Positions 6,521 through 8,274 of a stretch of DNA of 8,274 bases are shown here, piece after piece; within the stretch, counting starts at the first letter, position 1, and every line of letters starts with the position of its first letter. Origin of the DNA: JBBDIO01 sp040880365 (GTDB lineage Bacteria > Chloroflexota > Anaerolineae > Caldilineales > Caldilineaceae). A model generated the notes under the pieces. That model was not told the DNA's origin, did no database searches, and saw only the letters and a list, made by a program, of their open reading frames with translations. The DNA lies in contig JBBDIO010000030.1 in NCBI GenBank assembly GCA_040880365.1, forward strand, positions 1 through 8,274, given 5' to 3'. The position numbers and the translations under genes were made by a program.

Positions 6521-8188
6521 CTATTCGCGGTAGTGGCAGCCCATACTTGTGCGATTGCGCCAGGCCGCGTTGGCAACCACAATCGCGGTGCGGACGGCAT
6601 TGCGCAGCCCAATCAGCTCGTCGCTCAGGCGGGTGCGCCGATAAAATTGCTCGATTTCCACTTCCAGATGGCTCAATTCGCGTAGCGCACGCTCCAGGCG
6701 CGGCGCAGTGCGCACCAGGCCCACATAATTCCACATGATATGCTTGATGGAGCTGAGATCCTGAGAGATGAGCGCGGGGTCGGCGTCGTCTGTGCTGGTA
6801 TCGTTCCACACCGGGATATCGGCCTGGGGATACAACGACGCCCCGTTGATCAGCGCCTGATAGATGTGACGGGCTGCGCGTTCGCCAAAGACCAGCCCTT
6901 CGAGCAGCGAGGTGCTCGCCAGACGGTTGGCCCCATGCAGACCTGTACAGGCCACTTCGCCCACGGCATAGAGACTGCGCCGATTGGTCTGGCCCCATTC
7001 ATCTACCCAGATGCCGCCGCACGAATAGTGGGCCGCGGGCACCACCGGCACCAGATCCTGGGTAATGTCGATGTTATAGTCGAGACATTGGCGGTGAATG
7101 GTGGGGAAATGGGCCAGGATGCGGTCTTTTGAGATATACGAGGTGAGATCGAGATAGACATGCGAAATATCGCGCGTGAGCATTTCCTGGTGGATGCTGC
7201 GCGCCACAATATCGCGGGGCGCCAGGTCTTTCCACTCCGGGTTATAGGCATCCATAAAGGGCACGCCATCGGCATTGACCAGGCGCCCGCCCGCGCCGCG
7301 CACGGCTTCGGAGATGAGGAAGCGCGCCGACTGGCGATTATAGAAGGCCGTGGGATGAAACTGGACGAATTCGGCGTTGATGATGCGCACGCCGGTGCGA
7401 TAGGCCATCGCAACCCCGTCACCGCGCGCGCCGACCGGGTTGGTGGTGCGCAGGAATATTTGCCCCAGCCCGCCGGTTGCCAGGATTGTGCGCTTGGCAA
7501 TGCAGCGCGCCACTTGTCCGGTGCGCTGGTCCAGCAGATAGGCGCCCACGCATGAACGTTTTTCGTAGACCGCCAGGCGATTCAGGGCATGGTGTGACGG
7601 GGTGAGCAGATCGACCGCGGTGTGCTCGGTGAGCAAGGTGATCTGCGGGTGCATGCGCAGCGCGTTGAGCAGCGCGATCTCGATGGCGCGTCCGGTGGCG
7701 TCGGCGGCATGGATAATGCGCGGCAGCGAATGGCCGCCTTCGAGCGCCAGCGAAAGACCTTCTTCTGTATGGGCATGGGCGACGGATGTGGCGGGCGCGG
7801 AAGCCGTGTCTTCTGCGGATGCAGATGCGGCAGCCGCGGCGTGTTCATCGAAATCCACGCCCACCCGTTCCAGCAAAATGCGGCGCACCGCGTCGGGTCC
7901 CTGTTCGGCCAGAATGCGCACCGCTTTGGGATAGGAATGGCCCGCGCCCGCGCGCTCAATGTCTTCGGCCAAAAGGTCGGGCGTATCGCCGGGACCTGTG
8001 TAGATGATCCCGCCCTGTGCCCAAAGCGTGCTGCTGTCTTCGGGCGCTTTGGCCCGGGTCACCACAACGACCGGGATCCCGGCATCGGCCAGCGTGAGCG
8101 CGGCCGTCGCGCCGGCAATGCCACAGCCGATGATGAGAACGTCGGTTTCCAAAAGCTCTTTAGATTCGGGCGCAGTTGATTCGAGCAT
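6521..8188 (-). CDS. nadB: L-aspartate oxidase (NAD biosynthesis)
   Basis: This complete 555-residue cytoplasmic flavoenzyme oxidises L-aspartate to iminoaspartate, which quinolinate synthase NadA condenses with dihydroxyacetone phosphate. The N-terminal FAD-binding motif is GCGIAG (21-26). SSTLWAQGGI (52-61) and EGGHSLPRIIHAADATGRAIE (150-170) mark NadB rather than the related fumarate reductase and succinate dehydrogenase flavoproteins. Likely active-site residues, by comparison with the E. coli enzyme (540 aa), are Glu150, His278 (FHPT), Arg325 (APRD), His387 (AAHYSCGG) and Arg422 (GANRLAS). The C-terminal helical domain covers about 475-540. Two oddities are an Ala/Ser-rich low-complexity insert at about 117-139, before EGGHS, and a short end at MGCHYRE, where relatives usually continue with an acidic DYP-type tail. 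No nadA or nadC is in the window. No clear Shine-Dalgarno site precedes the ATG, but the start gives a normal N-terminus just ahead of the FAD motif. Confidence 0.96.
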   Translation of the reverse strand: MLESTAPESKELLETDVLIIGCGIAGATAALTLADAGIPVVVVTRAKAPEDSSTLWAQGGIIYTGPGDTPDLLAEDIERAGAGHSYPKAVRILAEQGPDAVRRILLERVGVDFDEHAAAAASASAEDTASAPATSVAHAHTEEGLSLALEGGHSLPRIIHAADATGRAIEIALLNALRMHPQITLLTEHTAVDLLTPSHHALNRLAVYEKRSCVGAYLLDQRTGQVARCIAKRTILATGGLGQIFLRTTNPVGARGDGVAMAYRTGVRIINAEFVQFHPTAFYNRQSARFLISEAVRGAGGRLVNADGVPFMDAYNPEWKDLAPRDIVARSIHQEMLTRDISHVYLDLTSYISKDRILAHFPTIHRQCLDYNIDITQDLVPVVPAAHYSCGGIWVDEWGQTNRRSLYAVGEVACTGLHGANRLASTSLLEGLVFGERAARHIYQALINGASLYPQADIPVWNDTSTDDADPALISQDLSSIKHIMWNYVGLVRTAPRLERALRELSHLEVEIEQFYRRTRLSDELIGLRNAVRTAIVVANAAWRNRTSMGCHYRE

Positions 8189-8221
8189 CGGTGTCGGATT
8201 CTATTTGGGGTTGGCGGCGAG

Positions 8222-8250
8222 ATAGTAAGGTTGTAAGGACAAATTGGCAA
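8222..8250 (-). promoter_or_regulatory. Candidate sigma70-like promoter of nadB
   Basis: TTGCCA (8250-8245, 5 of 6 to consensus) and TACTAT (8227-8222, 4 of 6) are separated by 17 bp. Transcription would start near 8215, giving a leader of about 27 nt before the nadB ATG. The -35 element is the last unit of a run of TTGCCGCC repeats, so it could have arisen from that repeat. This is a pattern match only. Confidence 0.4.
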
Positions 8251-8269
8251 GGCGGCAAGGCGGCAAAGT
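8225..8269. repeat. Short 8-bp repeat tract upstream of nadB
   Basis: Three tandem 8-bp units, GGCAAGGC, GGCAAGGC and GGCAAAGT, occupy 8246-8269. Two related units, GTAAGGTT and GTAAGGAC, lie at 8225-8240, separated by five bases. All share an AAGG or AAAG core at 8-bp period. The tract ends close to the right window edge and may continue beyond it. It overlaps the candidate nadB promoter. Its role is unknown; it may belong to a dispersed intergenic repeat family. Confidence 0.5.
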
Positions 8270-8274
8270 GCGAG

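Noticed and set aside
6514..8179. Several plus-strand frames of 70-185 codons opposite nadB
   Set aside because: NadB is unambiguous on the minus strand over this whole stretch; these frames are shadows without recognisable domains.

Overview
The window looks like a stretch of bacterial chromosome from a GC-rich genome. All three protein genes are on the minus strand. I infer a member of the Chloroflexota (Anaerolineae- or Caldilineae-like). The inference rests on a GT-C/DUF2142-type membrane protein whose C-terminal soluble domain follows a pattern I associate with that phylum, and on a large secreted subtilase with CARDB repeats. No rRNA or other phylogenetic marker is present, so this is style-based and unproven.

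Read in the direction of transcription (right to left), the first gene is nadB (8188-6521), encoding L-aspartate oxidase, the first enzyme of de novo NAD synthesis. A sigma70-like promoter and a short 8-bp repeat tract lie just upstream of it. After 97 bp comes a 660-residue multi-spanning membrane protein (6423-4441), probably a GT-C-type glycosyltransferase. It may have its own promoter so close to the ATG that its message would be nearly leaderless. It is followed by tandem hairpins and a T6 tract (4370-4320) that look like an intrinsic terminator.

A 443-bp gap (3998-4440) contains no convincing gene but much small-scale structure. It holds the terminator, an imperfect 18-bp tandem repeat, a perfect 15-bp tandem repeat, an 11-bp palindrome, a 12-bp-stem hairpin and a second small hairpin. 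The last four lie within about 140 bases upstream of the protease start and may control it.

From 3997 to the left edge (1,332 codons, no stop) runs one secreted serine protease gene. Its order is signal peptide, Pro/Thr linker, propeptide, subtilisin-type S8 domain with a complete catalytic set, fibronectin-III-like domain, a jelly-roll-like domain, and at least five CARDB-type beta-sandwich repeats. The C-terminus is outside the window. The long open frames on the plus strand opposite this gene (476-2518 and 2813-4081) are in exact codon register with it and are shadows.

The three genes do not form an obvious pathway: cytoplasmic NAD biosynthesis, envelope glycosylation and secreted proteolysis are side by side. 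I see no mobile element, CRISPR array, tRNA or rRNA, and no clear sign of a new multi-gene system. The most interesting material is the modular protease and its structured upstream region.
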